A stretch of 64,000 bases of DNA, taken from positions 62,001 through 126,000 of the forward strand of contig NZ_AP026800.1 in the NCBI RefSeq assembly GCF_033095945.1, in the 5' to 3' direction. Under the pieces are notes generated by a model. The model made no database searches. It was not told the DNA's origin and saw only the letters and a program-made list of their open reading frames with translations. Of this stretch, positions 62,642 through 64,000 are shown one piece after another. The DNA is from Bombiscardovia apis (GTDB lineage: Bacteria > Actinomycetota > Actinomycetes > Actinomycetales > Bifidobacteriaceae). Each line of letters opens with the position of its first letter. Within the stretch, counting starts at the first letter, position 1. The translations under genes and the position numbers were made by a program.

Positions 62642-64000
62642 TTACCGCAGACTTTCAGCGTTGATGGCGACCACGATGGTGCTCAATCCCATCAGGAGCG
62701 CTCCCACTGCGGGGTTTAAGATTATGCCGATTGGGGCCAGTAGGCCCGCCGCCAGCGGAATCGCAACTATGTTGTAACCGGCGCCAAACCACAAGTTTTC
62801 TACCATTTTCCGGGTGGTTCGCTTCGCTAGGTGGAGGTAGTCAATGATGTTGGTGGGATCGGAGCGCACGAGCACCACGTCGGCGGAGTCAATGGCTACG
62901 TCCGTGCCCGCACCAATGGCAATGCCGATATTAGCCTGCACTAAGCTGGGAGCGTCGTTGATGCCATCGCCCACCATCGCCAGCACATGCCCGTCAGCCT
63001 GGTAGCTGCGCACGATTTCCTGCTTTTCTTCGGGCCTGAGCTCAGCATGCACGTCTTCCTGCTCAATGCCTATCTGCCGGGCCACGGCCAAAGCTACGCT
63101 CTTGCTATCGCCGGTCACCATCGCCGGCCGGATGCCTTGGGCTTTGAGCTCTGCAACTAGCTGAGCCGACGACGCTTTCACCTGGTCGCCCTGAGCCACA
63201 AATCCAAGCAAGCGCTCGCCCTCCAAAAGGTAGCTCACGGTTTGACCAGAAGTGCTGAGCTCTTTCATCGTTTCTTGGCCTTCCTCGCTCGGCGCACTCA
63301 TGTGGTGGTCGCGCAAGTAGGCGGGGTTCACAATCAGCAGTTCGCGCCCGTCTACAAGTCCGCTCAGCCCAGTTCCTGCAATGCTTTTTACTTGGGTGGC
63401 CGAGGGAATCGAAACATGTAAGCTCTTGGCTTTTTCAACTATGCCAGCGGCTAGCGGGTGGGAAGAATCCTGCTCCAACGCCGCAAAGAGCCCTATAAGG
63501 TCAGTGTCGCTCAGCTGTGAATCAAGCGAACAGTAGCTGCTGACTGCAAAATTGCCCTGCGTGAGCGTGCCGGTCTTATCAAGCAAAACCACATCGAGTT
63601 TTCGCGCCGTTTCTAAGGCTTGCCGCTTGCGAATAAGCAGGCCGTGCTGGGCACCGATTGAGGTGGATCGGGCCGTCACGAGCGGAATGGCTAATCCAAG
63701 CGCGTGCGGGCAGGCGATAACGAGCACAGTCACCGCTATCGAGAGTGCAAAATTAAAGCTGGAGCCGGTGATCAGCCAGCCCGCGCAGGCCACGATAGAG
63801 ATGGCCAGCGCCACGTAAAAGAGCCAGCCCGCCACCCGGTCCGCCAAGCTCTCCGCTTGCGATTTCTCGCTTTGTGCTGAGCTCACCATGTTCATTACTT
63901 GCGCCAGGTAGCCGCTGCGGCCGGTGGCACTTACGGTGAGTGTAAGGGTGCCACTGCCGTTGGTTGAGCCCCCGATTACCTTGCTGCCCGCGCCCTTGCG
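62642..64000 (-). CDS. copB: CopB-like P1B ATPase, N-terminus outside the window
   Basis: The gene runs off the right edge; 452 residues are visible. The reading frame stays open to base 64000 ([17 protein letters not shown]...), so an ATG near 63895 is internal and not the start. The metal motif is [18 protein letters not shown] marks the CopB group, which moves Cu or Ag. [33 protein letters not shown] and [17 protein letters not shown] are intact. Its stop codon lies nine bases from that of the ROK regulator, which it meets tail to tail. Confidence 0.9.
   Translation of the reverse strand, partial: RKGAGSKVIGGSTNGSGTLTLTVSATGRSGYLAQVMNMVSSAQSEKSQAESLADRVAGWLFYVALAISIVACAGWLITGSSFNFALSIAVTVLVIACPHALGLAIPLVTARSTSIGAQHGLLIRKRQALETARKLDVVLLDKTGTLTQGNFAVSSYCSLDSQLSDTDLIGLFAALEQDSSHPLAAGIVEKAKSLHVSIPSATQVKSIAGTGLSGLVDGRELLIVNPAYLRDHHMSAPSEEGQETMKELSTSGQTVSYLLEGERLLGFVAQGDQVKASSAQLVAELKAQGIRPAMVTGDSKSVALAVARQIGIEQEDVHAELRPEEKQEIVRSYQADGHVLAMVGDGINDAPSLVQANIGIAIGAGTDVAIDSADVVLVRSDPTNIIDYLHLAKRTTRKMVENLWFGAGYNIVAIPLAAGLLAPIGIILNPAVGALLMGLSTIVVAINAESLR

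Noticed and set aside
63895..63897. Start of the CopB-like ATPase at the ATG near 63895
   Set aside because: The frame stays open to the edge of the window and the upstream residues look like the actuator domain, so the gene is cut off, not short.

Overview
The window looks like the chromosome of a high-GC Gram-positive bacterium of the Bifidobacteriaceae (Bifidobacterium or a close insect- or gut-associated relative). The grounds are the actinobacterial division/kinase cluster fhaA-fhaB-pstP-rodA-pbpA-pknA-pknB with crgA beside it, class C and class E sortases, LPxTG-type isopeptide pilins, a GH51 arabinofuranosidase and a nag operon under a ROK regulator. The genus assignment is inference from gene content, not from a marker gene.

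Layout. 1-3.7 kb: the end of a small membrane protein, an RCC1-repeat surface protein with a poly-G tract in its signal peptide, and a probable broken membrane gene. 4-8 kb: rhomboid protease, a cluster of DnaA boxes, crgA, a DUF881 protein and a class E sortase. 8-10 kb: asnB. 10.3-19.5 kb: the overlapping operon fhaA-fhaB-pstP-rodA-pbpA-pknA-pknB, read on the minus strand. 19.7-25.5 kb: an S9 dipeptidyl peptidase, GH51 arabinofuranosidase and a ClC transporter. 25.6-30.5 kb: a second, much larger RCC1-repeat protein whose start codon is out of frame because its poly-G tract has 11 G. 30.6-33.6 kb: an alpha/beta hydrolase and an AlbA-type regulator with an unusual repeat-rich promoter. 33.8-38.6 kb: a MerR/oxidoreductase pair and a copper locus (a cupredoxin-ATPase-YHS fusion divergent from csoR). 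38.8-42.7 kb: two class C sortases and a Q/P-rich membrane protein. 42.9-48.1 kb: a PfkB kinase, tRNA-Leu(CAG), tgt and htrA. 48.4-53 kb: two pilin-like proteins without an adjacent sortase. 53.1-57.9 kb: a TPCP-type metal ATPase, an FprA-type reductase and htpX. 57.9-62.6 kb: nagA, nagB, a ROK kinase and a divergent ROK regulator. 62.6 kb to the end: a CopB-like ATPase, cut off.

The most interesting signal is a pair of RCC1/beta-propeller surface proteins. Both carry the same leader ending in CTT followed by a run of G, one with 10 G (in frame, ON) and one with 11 G (out of frame, OFF), and their upstream regions share blocks. This is the expected signature of slipped-strand phase variation. 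Both proteins end in sortase-like signals (LPEAG, LAKAG), and the window encodes three sortases, so it may describe a switchable cell-surface coat with its anchoring machinery. Other notable features are helically phased operator-like repeats, a four-box DnaA cluster, a dispersed ~120-bp intergenic element and a split pilin/sortase arrangement.
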